The notes under the pieces: model-generated
The model's input: the letters and a program-made list of their open reading frames with translations, nothing else
Database searches by the model: none
What the model was told of the DNA's origin: nothing
Source: Phytophthora sp. 'mugwort'
Taxonomy: Eukaryota > Oomycota > Peronosporomycetes > Peronosporales > Peronosporaceae
DNA: 64,000 nucleotides
Assembly: GCA_033558025.1 (NCBI GenBank)
Contig: JAUCEF010000005.1
Span: 3,596,001 to 3,660,000 of the forward strand
Direction: 5' to 3'
Translations under genes and position numbers: made by a program
Part shown: positions 10,685 through 21,026 of the stretch, in pieces
Layout: each line of letters begins with the position of its first letter
Position numbering within the stretch: position 1 is the stretch's first letter

Positions 10685-13600
10685 CTACTTGACTCGCTGA
10701 GCCATGGCCTCTAGGAGCTGGTCCGTGAAGTCCATGTCGGCGGTGCGGACCGTCAGATCGACGAAACCGCCGCTACGAATCTTCACGTGGATCAATCCTA
10801 CGTGCTCTGAGTTCACCAGACGACAAGCTGCAATCGCTTCGTTGGCTAGACTCAACGAACAAATTAAAGGCATTGCATTAAAACTTTGAATCGCGCTGCA
10901 GTCACATCAATAGGCAAGGCACGTACTGGTTGGGATGGCTTCGACGGTGTGCACGTTGAACTGGTGCATGCGGCCCATGAAGTCCTCGAGCGTGCGAATG
11001 CCGCTCGGGTTCACCTTAGCCTTCTTCTCGCACGGGCACGCCCCCCAGCTGCCACCAAAGTCCTGCGTAGTGATCTGCCACGGCTCCAGCTGCCGTCCGT
11101 TGTACTGGAACACGCTGGTGTTGCTGCTACTGCCGCCCAGCATATCCAAACTGTTGGCAGGACTCTTGCCAAGTTCGACGGCAGCTATACACACGAATAA
11201 ACCCATCCTCTGGCCATTAGTAAATCACTTACATAACATCATGACACCATATGCACGCACCGTTCATGCTCGAGCCGAGGCCCGACATGTCGAAGGGGTC
11301 CAAAGACGCAGAGGGGGCAGGAGAACTAGCTTCAGGCACTGGCGTCGGCGCAGGCGCAAGCGGAGAGCCCATTCCAAACGGGTCTGCGCTCATAATCGGC
11401 TGATGTTGCTGTGGTGGCTGTTGCTGTGGTGGCTGCTGCTGGAACATCCCTCCGTTCTGCGGTGCGGCCGGAGAGTCAAACGAAATGTCGAGCAAGTCCA
11501 TTTCAACCTTCGGCTGTTGCAGCTGCGGAGGCGGTGCCTGCTCCACAGGGGTCTGAGCTTGGGGTGGTTGTTGTTGCTGCTGATGATCATTGCGGTTCGA
11601 CGAACGACGCGATGACGAGCGACCGGGACGGCGACTAGAGTTGAGAGTTGCGCGGGTGCTGGAGCCAACGCGGCGAGCACCAGGCATGGGTGCCGGGGCA
11701 CCGGGAATGCCACCGAAGATAGCGGAAGCCAGAATCTGTCGCTCGTCAACGTTGCCGTTGGCTTCATCATCGCTCGAAGGCTCACCATTATCGTAGTTGT
11801 TCGGAGCACCGTACTCCTGCTGAGGCGGCTGTTGTGGGGGCTGGGCGCCGTAACCTCCCTGACCACCATAGGGGGGGAGCTGAGCACCATAGCCACCTTG
11901 CCCGCCGTAGGAGCCCTGGCCACCCATGCCGCCTTGGTTGTATGGGTCAGACGGGTATCCTCCAGGAGCATTTGCTGCAAGTGCTCCGGGCGCTTTATCG
12001 GGTGCGTTAAGACCGGTAGGCCCCCACACGTTTTTGACCATTCCGCGTTTTCCAGCTCCAAAGCCTCCAGTAGGATCAGGGCCATCAGAGCTACCCATTC
12101 CGGGCATACCACCCTGGGCACCGTTGCCACCCCATTTGCTAACTCCAAAAGCACCCTGCTGGTCCACAGTAGAAAGCTTAGTCGGGTACGGAATCTCAGG
12201 TTTCTTGTAGGCCTCAAAGTTCAGACGATGCGAGTCAGCACCGTTGCGACGGTGACCATAGCCCTCATCCTCGTCGTCCGAATCCTCGGGCGGATCGTAA
12301 AGCGGCGCTCCCTGAGCCGCGGCCTTCTCAACAAAGCTGGTAAGGAAGGAGAGGTTGGGGTCAACCTCAATGTCCTCGCAACTAGCATCCTCTGGGAACA
12401 CCTCGTTCATGACGGAGAAGTTCTTGGTCAGCGCGAGGTACTCGAAGCAGCGCTGCTGTAGGTCCGTGCTGCGGCTGGTCTTGTACTTGTCCATCATAGC
12501 ATCGGCCACATCGATAGTGTGTCCCATCTGAGCCGTGATTTTCGTCACGGCAGAAAGCACGTAACCGCGCGTAGTGTCTTCCTGGTCAAACGGGCGATCG
12601 ACCAGCTCCACAAGGCGCTCACAGATCTCCTCAAGCTCCATGGCATCCGACAAATAACCGTACTCACCAAGGACCCACGCCATCGTGCAGACCAGGATAT
12701 CCGGCAGCACGGGGCGCTCAAGTAGTTCCAGGTACGTATCCACAGCGTCACGACGCAGCTCCATGTCCTGATCTTCATCTTCGCCGCTTCCCTCAGCAAT
12801 CAGACGCAGCAAGTTGTGTGCCACCTCGGGGCGAACTAGGTCACCGCCCAGCTCAAATACATTCGTCATGGTCTGAATGTACCAGGCATTGCTAGGAGCA
12901 TAACGCTCAGCACACTGTGTAATACGCGACACCAGTTCCGTGCGAAGGAAAACATCCGAAGCTTCACGAAGGAACTGAGTGAGCTTGTCCGAAATGAACT
13001 CAACGTTCACGGGGTTGGTCATGCGGTACAGCAGATCTAGCGTCTTGCGCTTGAGCGTCTCATCCGGATCCTCGAGACAGTCGATAACAGCCATTTGGTG
13101 CGCCGCAGCGTACCGCGGGTGATCCTTCACGATAGCAGCAAGTCCCGTAACACCCAAATACTTCAAGTTATGGTTGTCGCTCGAAATGAAACGCGAGATG
13201 CTAGCAGCTGCAGCGTCCAGCAACGTGCTGTTCGGGTAGATTGTCGTCACAGTCTGTACGCACTCGTAGATGATAGCATATCCCACATTGATGCCGGTGT
13301 CAGCACGACGCATAACATCGTGCAGCACCTCGTACATGCCCTCACTGGTCTGTTGGTCAGCCTGACCCAGCAGTGCTAGGATCTTCAGCAGACGAATCTG
13401 GATCCACGGTGCCGGAATGCGGTGGTAATCGAACTCACGCGGCAAGCGGTGCTCCGTGATCTGCTTGAGAATGCTGACAAAACTGGGCACGAGGTCCTTG
13501 TAGTCGGTAGGGGTGGCTTCCGCCAGGTCATGCAAGATACACAGCGTGGCACCCATGACACTGGGCTCGCGGTCACACAGTGTGCGACGCAGCGCGTCTC

Positions 13601-14165
13601 CCACCTCGCTGACCGAGTCTGGGTTAAGCTGGTGGAAACGGTGGATGGCCATTACCGCCTTCTTGCGGACGAGTTCGGCATCGTGTCGTAGCAGGTCGAG
13701 GATCATAGGTTGCACCGCCGGCACCATCTCCACGGTCACAAGCTTGCAAACTGCCATAAGGGCGGCGCAGACCTCAAGGTGATTGGAGCTCTGCAGGTCT
13801 CGCTGCAACTGGTTGATGATCATGAAGCGGAACTCGTGCGTTGGCGAGAGACACAGGCTGCACGTGAGGTATCCCACACGCTTTTGCATGAGGTTGGTGC
13901 TGGCCGTCATCTCTACGGCCTTGATGTAGCCAAAGGACGCGTCGTGGCCCAGCATCTCCACGTACATGAGGCGGATGAGGAACTCGCGTTTGCGCTTGTT
14001 CACAAGGTTGCTGGACGTGCTGGAGGTGGTCGTGACCTCGCTCAGCTTGCGCTTGAGCTGCGCCACCTCATGGATAATGATGCGGTCCTCCTCCTGCTTT
14101 GATTTGCTCTCGCCGATCGACTTGACCAGCTCGAAGAACTCCTTGGACAAGTGCCCGCCCGACAT
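10685..14165 (-). CDS. AP4E1: AP-4 complex subunit epsilon
   Basis: Large adaptin of the AP-4 coat, which sorts cargo at the trans-Golgi network. Three exons (14165-11261, 11184-10927, 10845-10685) join in frame to 1107 residues. The N-terminal ~560-residue adaptin trunk matches epsilon subunits closely: SKEFFELVKSIGESKSK, EMLGHDASFGYIKA, EKR-type VGYLTCSLCLS, PAPWIQIRLLKILALLGQ, NAWYIQTMTNVFELGGD and WVLGEYGYL. The hinge is long and Gly/Gln/Tyr/Pro-rich, with YGGQGGYGAQ repeats, DLLDI and two DPF motifs. A C-terminal ear-like segment (GIRTLEDFMGRMHQFNVH, then GLIHVKIRSGGFVDL) ends the protein. It starts 183 bp from the divergent WDR82 gene. Confidence 0.92.
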
Positions 14166-14348
14166 GGTGCCTATTAGGTGACGTGGACAGCGGCGATCTC
14201 GGATTGTGGGGGGGGTTGGGTAGTGTTGTTGTGATTGGGTAAAACACAAAACTCTTTCTTACAAAGCGCTTTGTTTTCTTAAATATTTTATTATTGTGAC
14301 CAGGTATACCGGTATTGAATCGGCTCACTGATTGGTTCACTTGCGATC
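14166..14348. promoter_or_regulatory. Divergent promoter region, AP-4 epsilon / WDR82
   Basis: 183 bp separate the two start codons. The segment contains two ATTGG (inverted CCAAT) motifs, near 14236 and 14331, and an AT-rich core at 14260-14300. Both promoters must lie here. Confidence 0.5.
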
Positions 14349-15812
14349 ATGGAGGGTATGGAGCTGACCGACGACGTGCTGCGCTCCTACAGCGTGGCGC
14401 GCAACTTCGCCCCGCAGGTAGGACGCTCCTGTTCTCGTAGATGAACATGTTTACTACGTTATCTCGTTCCTTTGGCGCTTGTTATACTGAGTCTATCGGA
14501 CATCAACTGTCTGTTGCGCAGGAGGATGAAGACCCGAACGTTCTGGTCACGTCTCTGGACTTCCATCGCAACGGCGAGCGCTGTGTTACAAGTCACAATG
14601 ACGGCGTCATGTCCATCATTAACTGCTTGAGCGGCACGTAAGTTGCAGGGGCATGTACGGGTGTTACCTGAACTGGGCCGTGGCTGACACATGATGATTG
14701 TTCTCGACAGGGTCGCAAAGACGATCTTGACTAAGCGATACGGCGTGGGCATTGTGCGATTCACACACCATCCAGACTGCGTGATCTTTTCGTCGGATAA
14801 CAATGCCAATGATCGTACGATTCGCATCCGTGCTTCTTGCCGCTGTTCGATTGAAAATGCTTATCATTGACCGCGTTGTGTCTATTGGTTCCTACGTGTT
14901 TTATAGACCGTATTCGGTATCATTCATCCTTCGACAACAAGTTTCTTCGCTATTACACTGGCCACACCGATATGTAAAACTAATCTGACGAGCTGTATGC
15001 GATATACTGCTTGTATGATGCTGAACTTGTTGATGTCTATGGTAGAGTCACGTCGCTGATGATGCATCCCACTGCAGACCAATTCCTCTCTGCTGGAATG
15101 GACGGCACGATTCGACTCTGGGATATTCGCAACTCCGACACCTCGGTGCGTCTCTGCTTGGGTATGGATTGCACGCTGAGGTGAACTAACTGGTGGTATT
15201 TCTTTTTTGTAGGGTATCATTCGAACCGACCACTTGCCAGTCTCGCACATCTGCGCTGCATATGACCAGGAAGGCGTGGTGTTTGGCGTATACACCGATG
15301 ACCACTTGATTCGTATGTATGACGCTCGAAACTATCAGGAAGGACCGTTTGCCAAGTTTTCGCTCTACGATGCGTCAGTTATGACAGCGGTGGAGCCGTT
15401 CCTCGCACAAATGCAGGCTCCGAATTTGAGCACGAAGAAACTGCACGCAGTTGACCTCAAGTTCAGTCCCGATGGAAACCAGTTGCTTATCACGACAAAC
15501 CGCGGGGTGTTCATACACCTGGATGCGTTTGAGGGCAAGCTTCTGCATCTTTTCAAGGAGCACGGATTGACGCAGAGTCAGCGCAGCGATCCCCAACTTG
15601 GATGTTGTTACTCGGCTGATGGCGCATATGTGGTCACCGGAGCGGAAGATGGCCGGGTGTTCGTGTATAAGAGCTCAACTGGTCAGTTTGTGCATACTCT
15701 TCCTCAAGGTCACAATGGGCCTGTGCTGGACTTGCAATGGAACCCAAAGCGTCACCTTTTAGCGAGTGCTGGAGGAAACTCGACTGTATTGTGGTCGGCA
15801 GCAGGTGTCTGA
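14349..15812 (+). CDS. WDR82: WDR82/Swd2 WD-repeat protein
   Basis: WD-repeat subunit shared by Set1/COMPASS H3K4 methyltransferase and, in yeast, the 3'-end processing factor. Six exons (14349-14417, 14522-14637, 14711-14814, 14907-14973, 15046-15145, 15213-15812) keep frame at every junction and give 351 residues. Family signatures are the N-terminal DDVLRSYSVARNFAP, KRYGVGIVRFTHH, IRYHSSFDNKFLRYYTGHTD, a DGTIRLWDIR WD motif, YDARNYQEGPFAKF, and the closing blades with TGAEDGRVFVY and GHNGPVLDLQWNPK. Length and order fit human WDR82 with a modest insertion before the SPDGNQLLITTNRG blade. Confidence 0.93.
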
Positions 15813-16172
15813 GCGTCAAACGGAATATGAAAGCTGGCAGGCTGCTTCGCCCGAGTTTCCCTTAAGTCGTGTACTTGAGTGTACTCCGTTCTATTCGTCT
15901 GATGTACTGCCGTGCTGAAGGTTGTACTGACCCATTGTTGTTGTTTGTAAGCGTCATCCGGTTGAGTTCATCGCTGTCGCAGTAAGAAGGACGGTACCGT
16001 ACCTCTGTCACAGAGGCTCTGTGAATATGAGAACACCCACCCGTGATTGTTCTGTTCAACCAGACGAGATCTGAATTAAGACGGTGTGCGTTTAGTACTG
16101 GTTCATGTATTGGTGCGTCTCCCGCCCTTTTAGTCACTCACTTTTGCTTTATCGTTAATGGACCAGGAACCG

Positions 16173-17621
16173 ATGCATTCCATTCGGCCACTCACAGTTC
16201 AGTCTTGGTATGCGCTCTCCTGGTAACCCAGTCTCCCCAGGTTGCTGCGGACTACACAGTTAAGGCTGACGCCGCGACAACGCTACTCAACAAGTGGGAA
16301 GGGTGGGGCACTTCGCTCTGCTGGTGGGCCAATGCCTTCGGAGACCGAGAAGACATCGTTGACGTATTTTTCACGCGTAAGGATGCGGTGACGTTGGACG
16401 GAGCAGCATCGGGCATTCCAGCGTTGGGCCTCACATTGCTCGTTACAATATTGGCGGGTCCAGCAAGAACGTCATTGACGACAGCGGTACCGAGATCGCC
16501 ATGAAGGAATCGGAAAAAAAATGCTGCCATTCAAGTTTATCGAATCGTTTTGGCTTAACTGGGCAAGCAATGACTCGACCAGCAAAAGCTGGAACTGGGA
16601 GGCCGACGTGAAACAGCGCACGATGCTTGATTTCGCCATCAAACGCGGCGTTGACGTTACTGAAGCGTTTTCGAACGCTCCCCTATGGTGGATGACGAAC
16701 AGCCACGCCACTGCTGGTGAGGACGATGGAAAGATGGAAAGAAAGATAATTTGCAGGCTTGGAATCACGACGCGTTTGCGCTATACTTGGTCACAATAGT
16801 GAAGCAGGCCAAGGAAACTGGGGTGTTAAATTCATGTATGTTGAACCTTTCAACGAGCGATGAGCAGATGGTGGACTTACCCGGGCAAGCAGGAAGGTTG
16901 CCACTTCGAAGTGAAGCCGAAAACGATGTATTGCTGCAACTTCGAGGATATTTGGGGCTTAAAGATGTTGTCGTCGCGACGTCTGATGAAAAAACTCACC
17001 TTCGATAGGTTGTCGACGCTTACCTCCATGTCAGAAAACCCCGACGTGATGGCTACTTTTGGCAAAGTGAATACGCACGGCTACGACGGACTGAATCCAT
17101 ATTGTGGAAAGGATCGTGAGTCTTTGAAGTCACTTGCAACCAAGTCTGGGAAGACGTTATGGGACTCAGACGACGGCGAAAAAGATGGAACGGGCCTCAG
17201 TATGGCTCAGTCCATTGCGCTTGACATTAATCAGATGGGCGTGTTGGCGTTCGTGCCTTATTCAGTCTATCCCAGCCGACAAGACACCAAGTACTACGCA
17301 CTGGCACAGTACTCGCGCCACATTCGACCTGGCATGGCCATCTTGTCGACAGACTACGTGAATACCGTGATGGTCTACGATGCCACGTCCAAACTGCTTG
17401 TACTTGCTACCCTGAATACGGGCAATGCTGCTTCGAAGGTCACGTACGACCTGGCGAGCTTCAAGTCCGTGGCAGGCCCGATCAGTGCTTGGATGACAGA
17501 GACCAGCGGCACGGGCGCGCTCTACAAGGTATCAAAGGTGCAGTTGAAGGCAAGTTTTTTCAGTGCGTCGATCCCAGCTGCGTCCGTGATGACGTTCGAG
17601 ATCGAAATCGTTGCTGTGTAA
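16173..17621 (+). pseudogene. GH30 glycoside hydrolase pseudogene, copy 1
   Basis: A secreted GH30 (endo-beta-1,6-galactanase/glucanase-like) gene, broken. Recognisable blocks sit in different frames: GWGTSLCWWANAFGDRED (+2), FKFIESFW and SKSWNWEAD (+1), LQLRGYLGLKDVVV, then VNTHGYDG to the C-terminal beta domain (KYYALAQYSRHIRPGM, ASVMTFE). At least three frameshifts separate them. The acid/base PFNE segment is cut by a stop, and the nucleophile motif that reads WDSEYGE in copy 2 reads WDSDDGE here, losing the catalytic Glu. About 20 residues around the FDGGGW loop are also missing. An ATG with signal-peptide-like sequence at 16173 is out of frame with the enzyme domain. Confidence 0.85.
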
Positions 17622-17794
17622 TTTTCGGGACTGAATTTTCGTTTTACCGGTACGGTGGTTACAGCAATTAATCTGTAACGTTATTGCTTGTATTCACGAT
17701 TAGTCTAGCACAGACTAATTCCTGTCTTTGTGAAATCCCATACCGGTACTACGTACATGTAGTAGTTCATAATTATTAATAGTTTGTCACAATC

Positions 17795-17888
17795 GGGCTC
17801 TTCTTGTGTTAGCAGGTTGGTCGCCCATTCCATCCACACGACCCGTGTTCGATTCCTGTGGGAACCCCCCGCCCTAAAAAAAAAAAAC
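17795..17888 (+). mobile_element. tRNA-derived SINE-like element (candidate)
   Basis: TGTTAGCAGGTTGG (17807-17820) resembles a pol III A box and GTTCGATTCC (17847-17856) matches a B box, spaced as in a tRNA gene. A run of 13 A residues follows after a short C-rich stretch (17876-17888). It does not fold as a functional tRNA: no matching acceptor stem is evident. Head plus A tail suggests a short or truncated SINE. No target-site duplication was found. Confidence 0.45.
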
Positions 17889-18002
17889 TACAGACACAGT
17901 ATCCGTCAATGCGGAAGCAGATAACAATGATGAGTCTAGCGAGGAATATGAAATGGTGCCCGCTAGCTTAGCTAACTTTAGAAATATAGGTACCTTTCCC
18001 GT

Positions 18003-18075
18003 TCATGGCATCCTAATTCGCGTTTAAAATTATTTGTGCTCAAAATTAGCTGTGCTCAAAATTAGGATGCCATGA
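18003..18075. repeat. Perfect 16 bp inverted repeat with internal direct repeat
   Basis: TCATGGCATCCTAATT at 18003-18018 is the exact reverse complement of 18060-18075, with further partial pairing outside (TTTCC). The 41 bp between holds two copies of TGTGCTCAAAATTA (18035-18048, 18051-18064). It could be a miniature element or a fold-back structure. Confidence 0.7.
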
Positions 18076-18812
18076 GCGGAAATATACATACCCATATTTT
18101 TAAGGTTTGCTATACTAGTTGGGGTCAATATATTTTGGTAAGCTTACTCCGGGTTGCCCATTTGAGGCGCTACTAACTGGTAACTGGCATCTGGTTTCGC
18201 ACATGTCCGCTCTCTAACGAGGGCCCTCCCGATGGGACCCTTCTAAGCGATCTGGGTGTTCCAAAACACACCAGAATGTTATACAGAAGTTTCATGATAA
18301 GAGCACATCATAGTTTACCTCCCATACCATATGATAGTTGCTTAATTATTATAAATCCTTAATGAAAATGAAGTTATCAGTCTTTGTCATATATAATCCT
18401 TCTCAAATCTCTTAATTATTTCCTCGTGCTTATTAAGAGGGACGTCTGTACCGGTATAGGGCGGTACCGATTTTGCTCTCTTAGGCACTTCAATGAAGGA
18501 AGACCTCCTTAATGCTCCGCGCTAGGATTGAATGTGGAGCAGCATGGAGGCAAAATTCGCATTGCGGCTAGATGGTGACAATTGCAGGTAGACTCATGTC
18601 GATCTTGTCCAAGTACCCACCGAAGAAACGGAACCTTCAGATAACGAGTGGGTCGCATCTCATCCCACTTTGATCCCAAATCGCCACCACGGATCTCATC
18701 TGTTCGAGCAGAGCAACAACGATATTGAGCCTGGCTCAACACATTTTCATTGTTGTCATTCCCCAATTTCGTTTCTGCGCCGTGCATCCAATAAGAAATT
18801 CTCTCCTGGAAT

Positions 18813-20301
18813 ATGCTGTCCATTCGGTCGCTTGGAGCTGCAGCCCTGGCCTCTGCTTTTGTGCTTCACTGCCCTCGCCAATCGCCGCGAAGGACTACAC
18901 GGTCAAGGCTGATGCCGCCACGGTACTGGTCGATACTTGGGAAGGTTGGGGCACGTCTCTCTGCTGGTGGGCTAACGCTTTCGGAGACCGTGAGGACATT
19001 GCTGACCTTCTGTTCACACAGAAGGACACAGTCACGCTGAAGGGTAAATCATTTGGCCTTCCAGCACTCGGCTTCAACATTGCCCGCTATAACGTAGGCG
19101 GGTCCAGCAAGAACGTCATTGACGACAGCGGTACCGAGATCGCCATGAAGGAATCGAAAAAAATGCCGCCATTCAAGTTCATCGAATCGTTTTGGCGAGA
19201 CTGGTCAAGCAACGATACGACCAGCAAGAGCTGGAACTGGGATGCCGACGCGAAGCAGCGCAAGATGCTCGAGTTGGCAACGCAGCGTGACGTCGACCTT
19301 ACCGAGGCGTTTTCAAACTCGCCTCCATGGTGGATGAACAACAACCATGCTACCGCTGGGGGAGTGAGCGGAACGAAGGATAATCTTCAGACTTGGAACC
19401 ACGGTCAGTTCGCGCTATACATGGCTTCCGTGGTGAAGCAGGCCAAGAAGAGCTGGGGGATCAACTTTACTTACGTTGAGCCGTTCAATGAGCCAATGAG
19501 TTCGTGGTGGCAGTACCCGAGTGGCCAGGAGGGCTGCCACTTCGATGTGGCCACGCAGAAGGATGTCTTGGTGAAGCTGCGCGCAAAGCTCGATAACCTT
19601 GATCTACAGGACGTGGTCATTTCATCATCCGATGAAAACTCGAACACGCAGACGCTCTCGACGCTCACTTCCATGTTCACGGATGCCAAGGTGATGGCCA
19701 CCATAGGAAAAATTAACACACACGGCTACGGTAACCGTGAGTCGGACCGAGCACCTTTGAAGGACCTCGTGAAGAAATTGAAGAAGAAGTTCTGGGACTC
19801 GGAGTACGGCGAAAATGACGCGACGGGACTTAGCCTGGCTCAGGCTGTCGCCAACAACATCAATGAGATGGGTGTGTCTGCATTCGTGTACTGGCAGCCG
19901 TTTGACGGTGGCGGCTGGGGCTCATCAACTCGGCCCCGGGCGATATGACGATTGACACGCCTAACCCGAAGTATTATGCTTTGGCACAGTACTCGCGCCA
20001 TATTCGACCCGGCATGACTATCCTGTCGACTGACGACCTGAGTACCGTGATGGCCTATGACGCCACATCCAAACTGCTCGTGCTTGTTACGGTGAACTCA
20101 GGCGATGCGACTTCGAAGGTCTCGTACGACCTGGAGAGCTTCAAGTCCGTGGCAGGCCCAATTAGTGCTTGGACGACAGAGACCAGCGGCACCAGCGCGC
20201 TCTACAAGACATCCAAAGTGGAGTTGTCAGGCAAATTGTTCAGTGCGTCTATTCCAGCTGCGTCCGTGATGACGTTCGAAAATCAGGACACCGCAGTGTA
20301 A
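18813..20301 (+). pseudogene. GH30 glycoside hydrolase, copy 2, with frame breaks
   Basis: Nearly complete GH30 enzyme. The (beta/alpha)8 domain is open to 19948 with GWGTSLCWWANAFGDRED, SKSWNWDADAKQRKM, the acid/base YVEPFNEP and the nucleophile WDSEYGEND all intact. Then a one-base deletion near 19919-19921 (in FDGGGWG) shifts the frame. The remaining beta-sandwich (KYYALAQYSRHIRPGMTI ... AASVMTFE) continues at 19945-20301. A second break lies at the 5' end: the ATG at 18813 starts a good signal peptide (LGAAALASAFVLHC) but in a frame different from the enzyme, whose frame has no usable ATG. The 3' break could be a sequencing error in a G run; the 5' one is shared with copy 1. Confidence 0.85.
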
Positions 20302-20394
20302 TTCATTTTCTGGTATCTTGCCGAGCTCAGACCGATGCAATAAGACAATAACTTCTTGTGCTTGATGGAGTCAAGTAGAGCAGTTCTCATCAAA

Positions 20395-20735
20395 CCTCGA
20401 TATTATAGGCCGTTTGATTAAACACGGCAAGGACAATCTGAAGGGTTGGAACTACGATCAGTCCGTGTCAGCTACGTCAGTACGAGCTGGGTGATCAAGT
20501 TCACCTAAGTTAAAGACTTCATCTGACGATCACGAGAACGGGTGAATGAGTACCCGGGCGCTGCTACTTCGAAGTTGACACTCAAAAGAATGTACTGGTA
20601 AACCTGCGCTCGCAGCTGGGCGCCCTTCGAATAAAAACTTCGTCGCTGGCATTTTCCACTTTCCACACTCACCTCCATGCCGTCGGATACCGATGGTATT
20701 ACAAGGTGAACAATTAACACGTACGGCGGAGATGG
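20395..20735 (+). pseudogene. GH30 relic, copy 3
   Basis: No open frame, but nucleotide similarity to the middle of copy 2 is visible in order: AATCTGAAGGGTTGGAAC against AATCTTCAGACTTGGAAC, AGCTGGGTGATCAAGTTCAC against AGCTGGGGGATCAACTTTAC, the TACCCG...GGGCGCTGC..CTTCGAAGT stretch, GTACTGGTAAACCTGCGC, and AATTAACACGTACGGC. It covers roughly residues 180-290 of the enzyme and has many indels and stops. Confidence 0.65.
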
Positions 20736-20836
20736 TCGAGTACCGCTGATGGCTTATATCTCAACCAAACAATAATATGACTTTGAGAACGGTGCGAACG
20801 GCTGACCAAGTCTACTGTAGAAGTATAATAGTATTA

Positions 20837-20919
20837 CACTACTTTGGTAGTACGGTACCGGTACAGTATTACTGTATAATAATACTGTACCGGTACCACC
20901 AAAGTACATGTACAGTAGT
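20837..20919. repeat. Long imperfect hairpin built on GGTACCGGTAC
   Basis: GGTACCGGTACAGTATTA (20855-20872) pairs with TAATACTGTACCGGTACC (20880-20897) across a short loop. Outer arms (CACTAC...TTTGGT and ACCAAAG...GTAGTG) extend the stem with small bulges. The hairpin lies ~110 bp upstream of the kinase-like gene. Confidence 0.65.
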
Positions 20920-21026
20920 GCACAAGGTGCTTTCTTCGGCGATGATCTAAGTGGAAGTAATCGACCAATCAAATCAGTCATTGAAAACTTCTGTACAAAG
21001 TTCGCAGTCCCTTCTCGGAGACATTA

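Larger units (their letters stand above)
17622..18812. other. Gap between GH30 copies, with SINE-like element and inverted repeat
   Basis: No gene. Contains a SINE-like tRNA-derived segment (17795-17888), a 16 bp perfect inverted repeat (18003-18075) and several copies of the palindrome ACCGGT in an AT-rich background. It looks like repeat-rich filler between duplicated genes. Confidence 0.55.

Noticed and set aside
11832..12461. 209-codon plus-strand frame
   Set aside because: Shadow of the AP-4 epsilon trunk and hinge on the opposite strand.
17800..17870. tRNA gene
   Set aside because: A and B boxes are present, but no complementary acceptor or anticodon stem was found and an A tail follows, so a SINE-like element is the better reading.
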